Shown: positions 51,886 to 64,000 of the stretch, piece by piece | Numbering within the stretch: position 1 is the stretch's first letter | How the letters are laid out: each line of letters opens with the position of its first letter | Assembly (NCBI GenBank): GCA_036562385.1 | Contig: DATCKG010000054.1 | Location: forward strand, 1-64,000 | DNA: 64,000 nucleotides | Direction of reading: 5' to 3' | DNA from: DATCKG01 sp036562385 | Lineage (GTDB): Bacteria; Bacillota; Sulfobacillia; Symbiobacteriales; Symbiobacteriaceae | Position numbers and translations under genes: made by a program | Notes under the pieces: model-generated | Seen by the model: only the letters and a program-made list of their open reading frames with translations | Databases searched by the model: none | What the model was told of the DNA's origin: nothing

Positions 51886-52719
51886 TTACTTGGTCCGCCG
51901 GCTCACGATGTACTTGTCAGACGGCTTGTTGGGTTTACGGGTCTTGTACCCCAGGGTGGGCTTGCCCCACGGCGTCACAGGGCTCGGACGGCCGATCGGA
52001 GCCTTGCCTTCACCACCGCCATGGGGATGGTCCACCGGGTTCATCGCCGAACCGCGCACCGCCGGCCGGCGCCCCAGATGCCGGGCACGGCCCGCCTTGC
52101 CGAGGACGATGTTCTCGTGCTCCAGATTGCCCACCTGGCCGATCGTGGCACGGCAGGTCAGGTGAATCCGCCGCTGCTCACCCGACGGCAGCCTCAGCAG
52201 GGCGAAACCGCCCTCCTTGGCCATGATCTGCGCCGCTGCTCCGGCGGCCCGGGCCAACTGACCACCCTTGCCGGGCTGCAGCTCAATGTTGTGCACCACG
52301 GTACCCACCGGAATGTTGGCCAGAGGCAGCGCGTTGCCGACCTTGATGTCGGCGTCCGGGCCGCTGACCACCGTGTCGCCCACCTTCAGCCCCACAGGGG
52401 CGAGGATATACCGCTTGGCCCCGTTGGCATAGTGCAGGAGGGCAATCCGGCAGGTCCGGTTGGGGTCGTATTCAATGGCAGCCACCTTGGCGGGGATGCC
52501 ATCGAATTCGTTCCGCTTGAAGTCGATCACCCGGTACATCCGCTTGTGGCCGCCGCCCCGATGGCGAACAGTGATGCGGCCGTAGACGTTCCGCCCAGCC
52601 TTCTTGGTCAGGCGCTCCAGCAGGGACTTCTCCGGCGCCTTCTTGGTAATCTCCTCGAAGGTGTGCGTCGTCATCTGGCGGATACCCGGGGAAGTCGGCC
52701 TATAGGTCTTGATTCCCAT
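51886..52719 (-). CDS. rplB: 50S ribosomal protein L2
   Basis: 277 residues. MGIKTYRPTSPGIRQMT starts it; the peptidyl-transferase-proximal block VRGSAMNPVDHPHGGGEGKA carries the conserved histidine. Located between rplW and rpsS. Confidence 0.98.
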   Translation of the reverse strand: MGIKTYRPTSPGIRQMTTHTFEEITKKAPEKSLLERLTKKAGRNVYGRITVRHRGGGHKRMYRVIDFKRNEFDGIPAKVAAIEYDPNRTCRIALLHYANGAKRYILAPVGLKVGDTVVSGPDADIKVGNALPLANIPVGTVVHNIELQPGKGGQLARAAGAAAQIMAKEGGFALLRLPSGEQRRIHLTCRATIGQVGNLEHENIVLGKAGRARHLGRRPAVRGSAMNPVDHPHGGGEGKAPIGRPSPVTPWGKPTLGYKTRKPNKPSDKYIVSRRTK

Positions 52720-52731
52720 CGCGTACCCTCC

Positions 52732-53016
52732 TTACAGGCCTTCGAAGATCTTGATGCTGTCGCCTTCCTTGAGCTGGACGATGGCCTTCTTCCAGTCGGA
52801 GCGGCGCCCCTGGAACCGGCCGAACCGCCGGAGCTTGCCAGGCATCCGCATGGTGTTGACGGAGACGACTTTCACGCCGAAGATCTCCTCAACAGCCTGC
52901 TTGATCTGCGTCCGGTTCGCCTTGGGATGCACCCGGAAGGTATACTTACCCTCCGCCATCAGCTTCATGGACTTCTCCGAGATAACCGGCTTGAGGATGA
53001 TGTCGCGGGCATCCAT
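52732..53016 (-). CDS. rplW: 50S ribosomal protein L23
   Basis: 94 residues. MDARDIILKPVISEKSMKLM and YTFRVHPKANRTQIKQAVEE are typical; the surface near the exit tunnel binds trigger factor. Its start overlaps the rplD stop by one base. Confidence 0.97.
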   Translation of the reverse strand: MDARDIILKPVISEKSMKLMAEGKYTFRVHPKANRTQIKQAVEEIFGVKVVSVNTMRMPGKLRRFGRFQGRRSDWKKAIVQLKEGDSIKIFEGL

Positions 53017-53639
53017 CAGGCGAGCACCTCCTCAACCTTGGCCACCGCATCCCGAGTCATCACCAGCTTGCCGGCGTTCAGCACGTCATAGACGTTCAGG
53101 TTCCGGGCCTCGTTGACGTTGACACCGGGAATGTTCCGGGCCGACAAATACACAACCGGATCATAATCCGCCGTGACGATGAAGGCCTTGGAAGAAGCGT
53201 TCAGGTTCTTGAGCAGCGCCACAATCTCCTTGGTCTTGGGCTTCTCCATCTGCAGCTCATCCAGCACGATCAGGTCCCCTGCGGCAACCTTCGCGCTGAG
53301 GGCAGAACGAAGCGCAGCCCGACGCGCCTTCTTGGGCATGCGCCAACCATAATCCCGGGGATGAGGACCAAATACGATACCGCCATGCCGCCAGTGGGGG
53401 GCACGAATCGAACCCTGACGCGCCCGTCCGGTACCCTTCTGGCGCCAGGGCTTCCTACCGCCGCCGGAGACCTCGGCCCGAGTCTTGGTGTCAGCTGTCC
53501 CCTGGCGCTGGTTGGCCAGGTACATCTGCACGGCCTCGTGCATCAGGCCGACGTTGACCTCGGCCCCGAACACGGCGTCCGAAAGGGTGATTTCCCCGAC
53601 GGTGGCGCCTTCCTTATTGTAAACGGCCACTTTCGGCAT
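53016..53639 (-). CDS. rplD: 50S ribosomal protein L4
   Basis: 207 residues. The tunnel loop contains TRAEVSGGGRKPWRQKGTGR and the following block ARQGSIRAPHWRHGGIVFGP. In some bacteria L4 represses its own S10 operon; no matching leader was identified before rpsJ. Confidence 0.97.
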   Translation of the reverse strand: MPKVAVYNKEGATVGEITLSDAVFGAEVNVGLMHEAVQMYLANQRQGTADTKTRAEVSGGGRKPWRQKGTGRARQGSIRAPHWRHGGIVFGPHPRDYGWRMPKKARRAALRSALSAKVAAGDLIVLDELQMEKPKTKEIVALLKNLNASSKAFIVTADYDPVVYLSARNIPGVNVNEARNLNVYDVLNAGKLVMTRDAVAKVEEVLA

Positions 53640-53663
53640 CTTCTGCTCCTCCTTTCGGAACGA

Positions 53664-54302
53664 CTAGCGGGCCTTGGCCGCCTTCACAGACTCACGGATG
53701 GTGACCAGGGACCCCTTGGCGCCCGGGATCGCTCCCTTGATCAGGAGCAGGTTCTTCTCCGGAATGACCCGGACCACCCGCAGCGCCTGCACGGTCACCC
53801 GCTCACAGCCCAGATGACCCGGCAGCTTGCGGCCCTTGGGAACGCGGGCCCAGGCACGCTGGCCCAGGGTACCAGGCGCCCGATGGTATTTCGAACCGTG
53901 GCTTTGCGGCCCCCGGTGGAAACCCCACCGCTTGATGCCGCCGGCAAAGCCCTTACCCTTCGAGATACCCGTGACATCCACCAGATCGCCTTCGGCGAAG
54001 ATGTCCACCCGAATCTCATCGCCGACGTTGAAGGCGTCAATATTGTCGAAGCGGAACTCCCGCAGGTAGCGGGTTGGCTTTACGTTATGTTTGGCGAAAT
54101 GACCCATAAGGGGCTTGTTCACATGCTTTTCCTTGATGGCGCCAAAGCCGACCTGAATGGCGTTGTATCCATCGGTGGCTACGGTCTTTTTCTGTACGAC
54201 TACACACGGCCCAGCCTCCACCACCGTCACGGGGATGACCTTGCCGTCGGCGTCGAAAACCTGGGTCATGCCGAGCTTCTTGCCGAGAATACCTTTTTGC
54301 AC
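53664..54302 (-). CDS. rplC: 50S ribosomal protein L3
   Basis: 212 residues from GTG 54302, behind GGAGGTG; an upstream ATG at 54362 would add 20 residues unlike any L3. QKGILGKKLGMTQVFDADGK and the tip region FHRGPQSHGSKYHRAPGTLG are diagnostic. Confidence 0.96.
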   Translation of the reverse strand: MQKGILGKKLGMTQVFDADGKVIPVTVVEAGPCVVVQKKTVATDGYNAIQVGFGAIKEKHVNKPLMGHFAKHNVKPTRYLREFRFDNIDAFNVGDEIRVDIFAEGDLVDVTGISKGKGFAGGIKRWGFHRGPQSHGSKYHRAPGTLGQRAWARVPKGRKLPGHLGCERVTVQALRVVRVIPEKNLLLIKGAIPGAKGSLVTIRESVKAAKAR

Positions 54303-54407
54303 GGAAGCCACCTCCACATCAGTGGTCGCAGGGATCCCTCCGGTCCCGGCGACATGATCCACGCAGACCGCTCGGTTGGTCTGGCCGGAGTAGCCATTCT
54401 CCGGACT

Positions 54408-54716
54408 TTACAGCTTGATCTCGATGTCGACCCCCGCCGGCAGGTCAAGCCGCATGAGCGCCTCCACGGTCTTGGAGCCCGGCTCGATGATGTCGATGAG
54501 CCGCTTGTGAGTGCGCATCTCGAACTGCTCACGGATGTCCTTCTCGCCGTTCGGCGCCGTCAGGATCGTGTAGACAGACCGCTCCGTCGGCAGCGGAATC
54601 GGGCCGCTGACCGTCGCGCCGGTCCGCAAAGCTGTCTCCACAATCTTCGCAGCCGAGCTGTCGAGGATCTTGTGATCGTAGGCCCGCAGCTTGATGCGGA
54701 TCTTCTGGCTGGCCAT
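54408..54716 (-). CDS. rpsJ: 30S ribosomal protein S10
   Basis: 102 residues. KIRIKLRAYDHKILDSSAAK and IPLPTERSVYTILTAPNGEK are diagnostic. S10 also acts as NusE in antitermination. First gene of the S10 cluster, 100 bases after tuf. Confidence 0.98.
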   Translation of the reverse strand: MASQKIRIKLRAYDHKILDSSAAKIVETALRTGATVSGPIPLPTERSVYTILTAPNGEKDIREQFEMRTHKRLIDIIEPGSKTVEALMRLDLPAGVDIEIKL

Positions 54717-54769
54717 CTCGCTATCCCTCCTCTTTGTCAGAGTGGAGGCTCGGGGTGCCGGACCCCACT

Positions 54770-54802
54770 GGGGGAGTCCATCCCTTGCGGGAGGACTCCC
54801 CC
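54770..54802. terminator. Hairpin between tuf and rpsJ
   Basis: GGGGGAGTCC / GGACTCCCCC arms with a 13-base loop, 15 bases after the tuf stop, followed by a second GGGGT/ACCCC pair. There is no U-run; partial termination or an mRNA end between str and S10 genes is likely. Confidence 0.55.
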
Positions 54803-54816
54803 GGGATCCCGTGATG

Positions 54817-56004
54817 TTACTCGGTGATCGCGGTCACGACGCCGGACGCAACGGTGTGGCCGCCCTCACGGACCGCAAACCGCAGGCCTTCCTCGATGGC
54901 GATCGGCGAGATCAGCTCGACGTAGATCTTCACGTTGTCGCCAGGCATGACCATCTCAACGCCCTCGGGCAGCTTGATGGTGCCGGTGACGTCGGTGGTC
55001 CGGAAGTAGAACTGCGGGCGATAGCCGTTGAAGAACGGGCTGTGCCGGCCGCCCTCTTCCTTCGTCAGGACGTAGATCTGAGCCTCGAACTTGGTGTGCG
55101 GCTTAATGGTGCCGGGCTTCGCCAGAACCTGGCCGCGCTCGACTTCCTTCTTGTCAATGCCGCGCAGCAGGCAGCCGCAGTTGTCACCCGCCTGGACCTC
55201 GTCCAGGGTCTTGCGGAACATCTCGAGACCGGTGACGACGGTGGTCCGCGGCTCATCGGCCAGACCAACAATCTCCACGGTCTCGCCGAGCTTCAGGCGG
55301 CCGCGCTCCACACGGCCGGTGACCACCGTACCGCGGCCGGTGATGCTGAAGACGTCCTCGATGGGCATCAGGAAGGGCTTCGCATCGTCACGCTGCGGCG
55401 TCGGGATGTAGTTGTCGACGGCTTCCATCAGGTCCTTGACGGACTGGACCCACTTGGGATCGCCTTCCAGAGCGCCCAGGGCGGAGCCACGGATGAAGGG
55501 GATCTCGTCGCCGGGGAACTCGTACTTGTTCAGCAGCTCCCGGACCTCCAGCTCCACCAGATCCAGCAGCTCGGGATCGTCCACCATGTCGCACTTGTTC
55601 AGGAAGACGACCATTGCGGGCACACCCACCTGGCGGGCCAGCAGGATGTGCTCCCGGGTCTGGGGCATGGGGCCGTCGGCCGCGGAGACCACCAGGATGG
55701 CGCCGTCCATCTGCGCCGCGCCGGTGATCATGTTCTTCACGTAGTCAGCGTGTCCGGGGCAGTCCACGTGGGCGTAGTGCCGCTTCTCGGTCTCGTACTC
55801 CACGTGGGCGGTGTTAATGGTGATGCCGCGCTCCCGCTCCTCAGGAGCCTTGTCGATCTGGTCGTAGGCCACGAACTGGGCCTTGCCCTGCTCAGACAGC
55901 ACCTTGGTGATGGCGGCGGTCAGCGTGGTCTTGCCGTGGTCGACGTGGCCAATGGTACCGATGTTGACATGGGGCTTGGTACGCTCAAACCTAGCCTTAG
56001 CCAT
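54817..56004 (-). CDS. tuf: Elongation factor Tu
   Basis: 395 residues. G1 GHVDHGKTTL, G3 DCPGHADYVKNM, G4 NKCDM and the TQREH... style tRNA-binding region are intact; domain 2 and 3 are complete (GRGTVVTGRVERG, GDNVKIYVELI). It delivers aminoacyl-tRNA to the ribosome. Only this copy lies in the window; the position after fusA is universal. Confidence 0.98.
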   Translation of the reverse strand: MAKARFERTKPHVNIGTIGHVDHGKTTLTAAITKVLSEQGKAQFVAYDQIDKAPEERERGITINTAHVEYETEKRHYAHVDCPGHADYVKNMITGAAQMDGAILVVSAADGPMPQTREHILLARQVGVPAMVVFLNKCDMVDDPELLDLVELEVRELLNKYEFPGDEIPFIRGSALGALEGDPKWVQSVKDLMEAVDNYIPTPQRDDAKPFLMPIEDVFSITGRGTVVTGRVERGRLKLGETVEIVGLADEPRTTVVTGLEMFRKTLDEVQAGDNCGCLLRGIDKKEVERGQVLAKPGTIKPHTKFEAQIYVLTKEEGGRHSPFFNGYRPQFYFRTTDVTGTIKLPEGVEMVMPGDNVKIYVELISPIAIEEGLRFAVREGGHTVASGVVTAITE

Positions 56005-56086
56005 GATCGAGTTCCTCCTTACGGAATCTTAAGGGTCCATCCCCTTGCGGGGCTGATGCCTCCGGTAGTGATGACAACCGCCCAGA

Positions 56087-58171
56087 TTAACGCTTGCCCT
56101 GGGCCTTCTCGATGATGGGCTTCGCCACGTGGGCCGGCACCTCTTCATAGTGGTCAAACTGCATGGTGTAGGTACCGCGGCCCTGGGTGGCGGAGCGGAG
56201 ATCCGTCGCGTAGCCGAACATCTCGGCCAGAGGCACCTGCGCCCGGATAACCTGGGCGCCCATCCGCGCCTCCATGCCTTCGATGCGGCCGCGGCGACGG
56301 TTCAGATCGCCGGTCACGTCGCCCATGTACTCGTCCGGCACCGTCACCTCGACCTTCATGTACGGCTCGAGGAGCACCGGCTGTGCCTTCTCGGCGGCAG
56401 CCTTGAACGCCATGGACCCGGCAATCTTGAAGGCGGCCTCGCTGGAGTCGACCTCGTGGTAGGAACCGAAGGTCAGGGTCACTTTCACGTCGGTCATCGG
56501 GTAGCCGGCCAGGATGCCAGCCTCCGCGGCCTCCCGGCAGCCCGCCTCGACGGCCGGGATGAACTCCTTCGGAATGACGCCGCCCACGATCTTGTTCTCG
56601 AAGACGAACCCCTGACCGGGTTCGGCGGGCTCGAGGGTGATGACCACGTGACCGTACTGGCCACGGCCGCCGGTCTGGCGGATGAACTTGCCCTCGACGT
56701 TCTCCACCCGCGCCTTGACGGTCTCACGGTAGGCCACCTGCGGCTTGCCGACGTTGACACCCACCTTGAACTCCCGCTGCAGGCGGTCGACGATGATCTC
56801 CAGGTGGAGCTCGCCCATGCCGGCGATAATCGTCTGACCGGTCTCCGGATCCGTGTACATCCGGAAGGTGGGGTCCTCTTCCGCCAGCTTCAGCAGGGCC
56901 TGGGTTAGCTTATCCTGGTCCTGCTTCGTCTTGGGCTCCACCGCGAGCTGGATCACCGGCTCGGGGAACTCCATGGACTCCAGCAGAATCGGCTGGTCCT
57001 CCGGACAGAGGGTATCGCCCGTGCTGACATCCCTGAGGCCCACGGCAGCGGCGATGTCGCCGGTCTCCACCACCTTGATTTCCTCCCGGTGGTTCGCGTG
57101 CATCTGCACGATCCGGCCAATCCGCTCCCGCTTCCCCTTGGCGGCATTATAGATGTAGCTGCCCGCCTCCAACCGGCCGGAGTAGACCCGGAAGAAGCAG
57201 AGCTTCCCGACAAACGGGTCAGTGGCAATCTTGAAAGCCAGCGCCGAGAAGGGCTCGTTGTCATCGGCCTTCCGGATCACCGGCTCGCCGGTTTCGGCGT
57301 CGCGCCCTTCCACAGGCGGGATGTCCAGCGGGCTGGGCAGGTAGTCCACGATGGCATCCAGCAGCGGCTGAACACCCTTGTTCTTGTACGAGGAGCCACA
57401 GAGCACCGGCGTAATCTGGCAGGCGATGGTCATCTTCCGCAGCGCCGCCTTGATCTCCGCCTCCGTGAGCTCCTCACCGTTGAGGTACTTCTCCATCAGC
57501 GTGTCATCGGACTCGGCCACCGTCTCCAGCAGTTCGGTCCGGTACTGCTCTACCAGGTCGGCCATGTCCTCCGGCACCGGCTCTTCGTGGAACTGATCGC
57601 CCTTGTCGTTGTCCCAGATGATCGCCACCTTGCGGATCAGATCCACGATGCCCCGGAAGGTATCCTCCACGCCGACGGGCAGTTCAATCGGAACCGGGCG
57701 GGTTCCCAGGCGCTCCCGCATCATCTGGATCACCCGGAAAAAGTCCGCGCCCAGGGTGTCCATCTTGTTCACATAGGCCAGACGGGGAACCTTGTACTTG
57801 TCCGCCTGGCGCCAGACGGTCTCAGACTGCGGCTCCACGCCGCCCTTGGCGCAAAATACGGCAACAGCACCGTCCAATACCCGCAGGGAACGCTCCACCT
57901 CTACGGTGAAGTCCACGTGTCCGGGCGTGTCGATGATGTTAATCCGATGTCCCTTCCACCAGCAGGTCGTGGCGGCAGAGGTAATGGTGATACCACGCTC
58001 CTGCTCCTGCACCATCCAGTCCATGGTGGCAGTGCCCTCATGGACTTCGCCAAGCTTATGGGTGCGGCCGGTGTAGAAGAGGATGCGCTCCGTGGTTGTC
58101 GTCTTCCCTGCGTCGATATGGGCCATGATGCCGATGTTGCGCAATTTATCGATCGTTACCTGTCTGGACAT
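56087..58171 (-). CDS. fusA: Elongation factor G
   Basis: 694 residues. G1 AHIDAGKTTTTERILFYTG, G3 DTPGHVDFTVEVERS, G4 YVNKMD; domains II-V follow, with QTGGRGQYGHVVI in domain IV and FGYATDLRSATQGRGTYTMQ in domain V. It catalyses translocation. The length and domain IV loop fit a canonical EF-G, not the ribosome-protection (TetM-like) or EF-G2 forms. Confidence 0.98.
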   Translation of the reverse strand: MSRQVTIDKLRNIGIMAHIDAGKTTTTERILFYTGRTHKLGEVHEGTATMDWMVQEQERGITITSAATTCWWKGHRINIIDTPGHVDFTVEVERSLRVLDGAVAVFCAKGGVEPQSETVWRQADKYKVPRLAYVNKMDTLGADFFRVIQMMRERLGTRPVPIELPVGVEDTFRGIVDLIRKVAIIWDNDKGDQFHEEPVPEDMADLVEQYRTELLETVAESDDTLMEKYLNGEELTEAEIKAALRKMTIACQITPVLCGSSYKNKGVQPLLDAIVDYLPSPLDIPPVEGRDAETGEPVIRKADDNEPFSALAFKIATDPFVGKLCFFRVYSGRLEAGSYIYNAAKGKRERIGRIVQMHANHREEIKVVETGDIAAAVGLRDVSTGDTLCPEDQPILLESMEFPEPVIQLAVEPKTKQDQDKLTQALLKLAEEDPTFRMYTDPETGQTIIAGMGELHLEIIVDRLQREFKVGVNVGKPQVAYRETVKARVENVEGKFIRQTGGRGQYGHVVITLEPAEPGQGFVFENKIVGGVIPKEFIPAVEAGCREAAEAGILAGYPMTDVKVTLTFGSYHEVDSSEAAFKIAGSMAFKAAAEKAQPVLLEPYMKVEVTVPDEYMGDVTGDLNRRRGRIEGMEARMGAQVIRAQVPLAEMFGYATDLRSATQGRGTYTMQFDHYEEVPAHVAKPIIEKAQGKR

Positions 58172-58242
58172 CGTGCACCCCCCTTTGTCTCATCCTCTTG
58201 CCGCACCATGTCACCAAAACAGCCAGGCCGGTTCTAGGTCTA

Positions 58243-58290
58243 GGCCGGTTGCGGCTCGTCCAGGGACCGCCGCAGCCCGGCTAACCGGCC
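58243..58290. other. Inverted repeat between rpsG and fusA
   Basis: GGCCGGTT / AACCGGCC arms enclose a GC-rich 32-base segment in the 132-base spacer between rpsG and fusA. A further AGGCCGGTT copy lies just beside it. It could fold in the str mRNA; in E. coli the rpsL-rpsG spacer, not this one, binds S7, so function is open. Confidence 0.4.
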
Positions 58291-58303
58291 CGGCTGCAGC
58301 CAA

Positions 58304-58774
58304 TTACCAGCGGTAATGCGCGAACGGCTTGTTCGCCTCGGCCATCCTGTGGACTTCCTCACGCCGCTTTACAGCGCCACCGGTGTTGTTGTAGGCGTCC
58401 ACCAACTCAGCCGCCAGGCGCTCGACCATGGTGCGCTCCCCACGCTCGCGGGCAGCCTGAACAATCCAGCGAATGCCCAAAGCCTGGCGACGCTCAGGCC
58501 GAACTTCCATCGGTACTTGGTAGGTCGCACCGCCTACACGGCGGGGCCGGACCTCCAGCAGCGGCATGACGTTCTTGAGAGCCCCTTCCAGCACTTCCAT
58601 CGGATCCTTCTCGAGCTTCTCCGAAGCCCGCTGGATCGCGTTGTAGAAAATCCGCTGGGCCAGGGACTTTTTCCCGTCAAGCATGACCTTGTTTATAAAC
58701 TTGGTAACCAGCTCCGAGTTGTAGATCGGATCAGGCTGCACTTCTCGCTTGGGAACGCGTCCCCTACGCGGCAT
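58304..58774 (-). CDS. rpsG: 30S ribosomal protein S7
   Basis: 156 residues. MPRRGRVPKREVQPDPIYNS at the start and RRVGGATYQVPMEVRPERRQ in the centre are diagnostic of S7, which nucleates the 30S head. Located between rpsL and fusA. Confidence 0.98.
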   Translation of the reverse strand: MPRRGRVPKREVQPDPIYNSELVTKFINKVMLDGKKSLAQRIFYNAIQRASEKLEKDPMEVLEGALKNVMPLLEVRPRRVGGATYQVPMEVRPERRQALGIRWIVQAARERGERTMVERLAAELVDAYNNTGGAVKRREEVHRMAEANKPFAHYRW

Positions 58775-58873
58775 ACATCTTGCCCCTTTCCATATTTACC
58801 CCAAGCGGCCAGTGTTCCCCGAAGGGAATCCTTCGTCAGAGGCCCCGACTACTCTGACCGCCCAAGGCCGGCC

Positions 58874-59248
58874 TTACTTCTTGGCCTTCTTAGCGCCGTA
58901 CTTGGAACGACCTTGCTTCCGGTTGGCTACACCGGCAGCGTCCAGCGCGCCGCGCACGATGTGGTAGCGGACGCCAGGCAAGTCCTTGACGCGGCCGCCT
59001 CGAACCAGCACCACCGAGTGCTCCTGCAGGTTGTGGCCCACACCGGGGATATACGCCGTGACCTCCACCCCGTTGGTCAGGCGAACGCGGGCAATCTTAC
59101 GGAGAGCCGAATTCGGCTTCTTGGGAGTGGTGGTCTTCACCACGGTGCAGACACCACGCTTGAAGGGGTTCCCCCTCAGAGCAGGGGCGCCGGATTTCTC
59201 AGTAAGCCGCTTACGGCCCTGTCGGACCAGTTGGTTGATGGTCGGCAC
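58874..59248 (-). CDS. rpsL: 30S ribosomal protein S12
   Basis: 124 residues from GTG 59248, behind AAGGAGGTG at 11 bases, giving the usual MPTINQLVRQGRKRL start. TTPKKPNSALRKIARVRLTN carries the lysine often mutated in streptomycin resistance and GGRVKDLPGVRYHIVRG the second; both are wild type, so the strain should be streptomycin-sensitive at this site. Confidence 0.97.
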   Translation of the reverse strand: MPTINQLVRQGRKRLTEKSGAPALRGNPFKRGVCTVVKTTTPKKPNSALRKIARVRLTNGVEVTAYIPGVGHNLQEHSVVLVRGGRVKDLPGVRYHIVRGALDAAGVANRKQGRSKYGAKKAKK

Positions 59249-59303
59249 GGACTGATGCACACCTCCTTCCGTCTGGGCTCGACGCAACAGAACGAGGCTC
59301 CGG

Positions 59304-59555
59304 TCAGGCTTCCAGGATGGCGGCAGCAGCCGCACCCACCTCAATGCCGCAGGCCTTGCCCAGCGCCGCCATGGAGTCGACCATGATCAGCTCCAGGCCT
59401 TTCTCCCGGGCCAGTTGAATGACATCCCGGGTCACGTGCTCCTCAGCATCTCGAGCCACATAGACCACACGGGTCTTGCCCTTTTCCAGGGCCTTGACCG
59501 TCTGCTTGGTGCCGACGGTCTTCTTCCTTGCGGCCTTCAGACGCTCCAAAGACAT
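59304..59555 (-). CDS. L7Ae-family ribosomal protein (YbxF/L7Ae-like)
   Basis: 83 residues from ATG 59555, behind GGAGGG; the same length as Bacillus YbxF (82). TRVVYVARDAEEHVTRDVIQ and IMVDSMAALGKACGIEVGAA match the kink-turn-binding L7Ae fold. A further upstream ATG at 59591 coincides with the predicted -10/transcription start and is rejected. Lies directly before rpsL, as in Bacillus, and heads the str transcript. Confidence 0.93.
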   Translation of the reverse strand: MSLERLKAARKKTVGTKQTVKALEKGKTRVVYVARDAEEHVTRDVIQLAREKGLELIMVDSMAALGKACGIEVGAAAAAILEA

Positions 59556-59591
59556 CGTTCCCAGTTCCCTCCTGCCCGGACGCACTTTCAT

Positions 59592-59620
59592 ATTCTACCT
59601 TGGACGATACCGCCCGTCAA
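59592..59620 (-). promoter_or_regulatory. Promoter of the L7Ae-rpsL-rpsG-fusA-tuf unit
   Basis: On the minus strand TTGACG (59615-59620), exactly 17 bp, TAGAAT (59592-59597). It follows immediately after the terminator of the rpoC-methyltransferase transcript. Confidence 0.85.
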
Positions 59621-59622
59621 GC

Positions 59623-59678
59623 AAAAACGCGGATCGCCGGCCGTTCAGCGCCGATTCTCGGCGGCAGGCGCGCGTTTT
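59623..59678 (-). terminator. Terminator of the rpoBC-methyltransferase transcript
   Basis: Long imperfect hairpin: outer AAAACGCG / CGCGTTTT and inner CGCCGA-TTC-TCGGCG (59649-59663). On the minus strand the outer arm continues into CGTTTTTGC, a usable U-run. It separates rpo genes from the str promoter. Confidence 0.7.
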
Positions 59679-59718
59679 CGCCCCCTTTTATATTGGAAAG
59701 AGCGTGGTGCAGGATGGC

Positions 59719-60354
59719 TCAACCAGGACGCTCGCCCGATTCCTCGGAGGTCTCCCCCTGCTTCACCGCCCGGAACACGTGGTAGCCCGCCTGCCGGGCC
59801 GTATCTGTCACATTTCCGAACACAGCCTGCAGCCTGCGCTTCATGCTGGGGGCACCCTGCTTGGTCTGTACCACCAACCACAGCGTGCCTCCCGGCCGCA
59901 GCGCCTGATGGGCCTCATCGATCAGCCGCCAGACCACCGCCTTTCCGGCCCGGATGGGCGGGTTGGTCACCACCACGTCGAAGGCAATCCCCTGCACGGG
60001 GGCCAACCCATCTCCCAACCGCACCTCGGCGTTGGTGATCCCGTTTGCCACCAGATTGCGGCGGGCCAGGTCCACGGCCCGTTCGTTGACATCCACGAGG
60101 TAAACCCGGCCCCGATGGGCCAGGCGAGCGGCTACGGCCCCGATGGGTCCGTAGCCGCAGCCCAGGTCCAGTACCACCGCCTCCGGTCCAATCTCCATGG
60201 TCTCAATCAGCAGGCGGGTGCCAAAGTCCACCCGCTCCCGGGAAAAGACGCCGGCGTCGGTGGTGAACGTAAAGGGCATACCCCGCAGGGTTACCGTAAA
60301 CCGGCGTTCCTCGTGGGCCGCCCCCGGCCTGCCGGAGTAGTAATGGTCGGACAA
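59719..60354 (-). CDS. RsmC-like rRNA methyltransferase (YbxB type)
   Basis: 211 residues from TTG 60354, 6 bases behind GAGGGG, giving LSDHYYSGRPGAAHEERRF like Bacillus YbxB. Motif I VVLDLGCGYGPIGAVAARLA and the N6/N2 amino-methyltransferase motif VVTNPPIRAGK are clear; NPP indicates guanine N2 methylation, by homology of 16S rRNA. In Bacillus the gene lies before rpoB; here it is after rpoC, a local rearrangement. Confidence 0.9.
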   Translation of the reverse strand: MSDHYYSGRPGAAHEERRFTVTLRGMPFTFTTDAGVFSRERVDFGTRLLIETMEIGPEAVVLDLGCGYGPIGAVAARLAHRGRVYLVDVNERAVDLARRNLVANGITNAEVRLGDGLAPVQGIAFDVVVTNPPIRAGKAVVWRLIDEAHQALRPGGTLWLVVQTKQGAPSMKRRLQAVFGNVTDTARQAGYHVFRAVKQGETSEESGERPG

Positions 60355-60406
60355 GCCCAACCCCTCGCCCCTGTTGTGCACACTTCTTTCATAAAGAGGG
60401 GGAGGA

Positions 60407-63943
<3,537 letters not shown>

Positions 63944-63959
63944 CGATCAGCAACCTCCC

Positions 63960-64000
63960 CTACCGGTCGTCTTCGTCATCGTCGTAAGCGCGGGTGCGGC
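63960..64000 (-). CDS. rpoB: RNA polymerase beta subunit, last 13 codons and stop only
   Basis: Only the end is in the window: RTRAYDDDEDDR followed by TAG at 63960-63962. An acidic D/E-rich C-terminus 16 bases before rpoC is what is expected of rpoB in Firmicutes. The rest lies beyond the window, so identity rests on position and this tail. Confidence 0.75.
   Translation of the reverse strand, partial: RTRAYDDDEDDR

Overview
The window is 64 kb of a GC-rich genome with almost every gene on the minus strand. The core is Firmicute-like: spc/alpha ribosomal gene order running into ecfA1-ecfA2-ecfT-truA-rplM-rpsI-cwlD, a sporulation amidase, zinc-type S14, a FadR/FadNAE beta-oxidation set, and strong Shine-Dalgarno sequences with many GTG and TTG starts. 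A GC-rich Firmicute such as Symbiobacterium fits best. The genus is inferred from gene content and composition, not from a database search.

Positions 1-14.7 kb are devoted to fatty acid degradation. A TetR regulator of FadR type heads a minus-strand operon fadR-etfB-etfA-fadN-fadA-fadE, the last gene cut by the window edge. A 22-bp perfect-arm palindrome that closely resembles the Bacillus FadR operator lies just upstream of fadR. Facing away on the plus strand are four tandem acyl-CoA synthetase paralogues with a 161-aa orphan between the first two. All four share a conserved 60-nt leader, and three terminators separate the later copies. The synthetases would feed acyl-CoA to the divergent beta-oxidation operon.

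Positions 14.7-34 kb hold accessory and housekeeping genes: a decayed ECF sigma factor and a zinc-ribbon protein, a small 2[4Fe-4S] ferredoxin, a large NYN-domain protein with four C-terminal repeats, argF with two ARG-box-like sites nearby, a CPBP-like membrane protein, a DUF4912 protein coupled to a GH57 alpha-glucan branching enzyme, a MOP-family transporter/cysteine desulfurase/thiI operon, a divergent wrbA/HxlR pair, a hotdog thioesterase opposite a methyltransferase, a sugar nucleotidyltransferase fused to a degenerate phosphomannomutase domain, a GT4 glycosyltransferase, tdk and cwlD.

Positions 34-64 kb are the translation and transcription superoperon read right to left: rpoB (last 13 codons and the stop codon), rpoC, an RsmC-like methyltransferase, an L7Ae-like protein, rpsL, rpsG, fusA, tuf, the S10-spc-alpha genes from rpsJ to rplQ (with secY, adk, map, a KOW protein and infA inside), then the ECF transporter module, truA, rplM and rpsI. 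Good sigma-A-type promoters are visible before the L7Ae-like gene, before the KOW-infA segment, before rplM (embedded in truA) and before argF. Several intergenic hairpins punctuate the superoperon. No tRNA, rRNA, CRISPR array, insertion sequence or prophage was seen.
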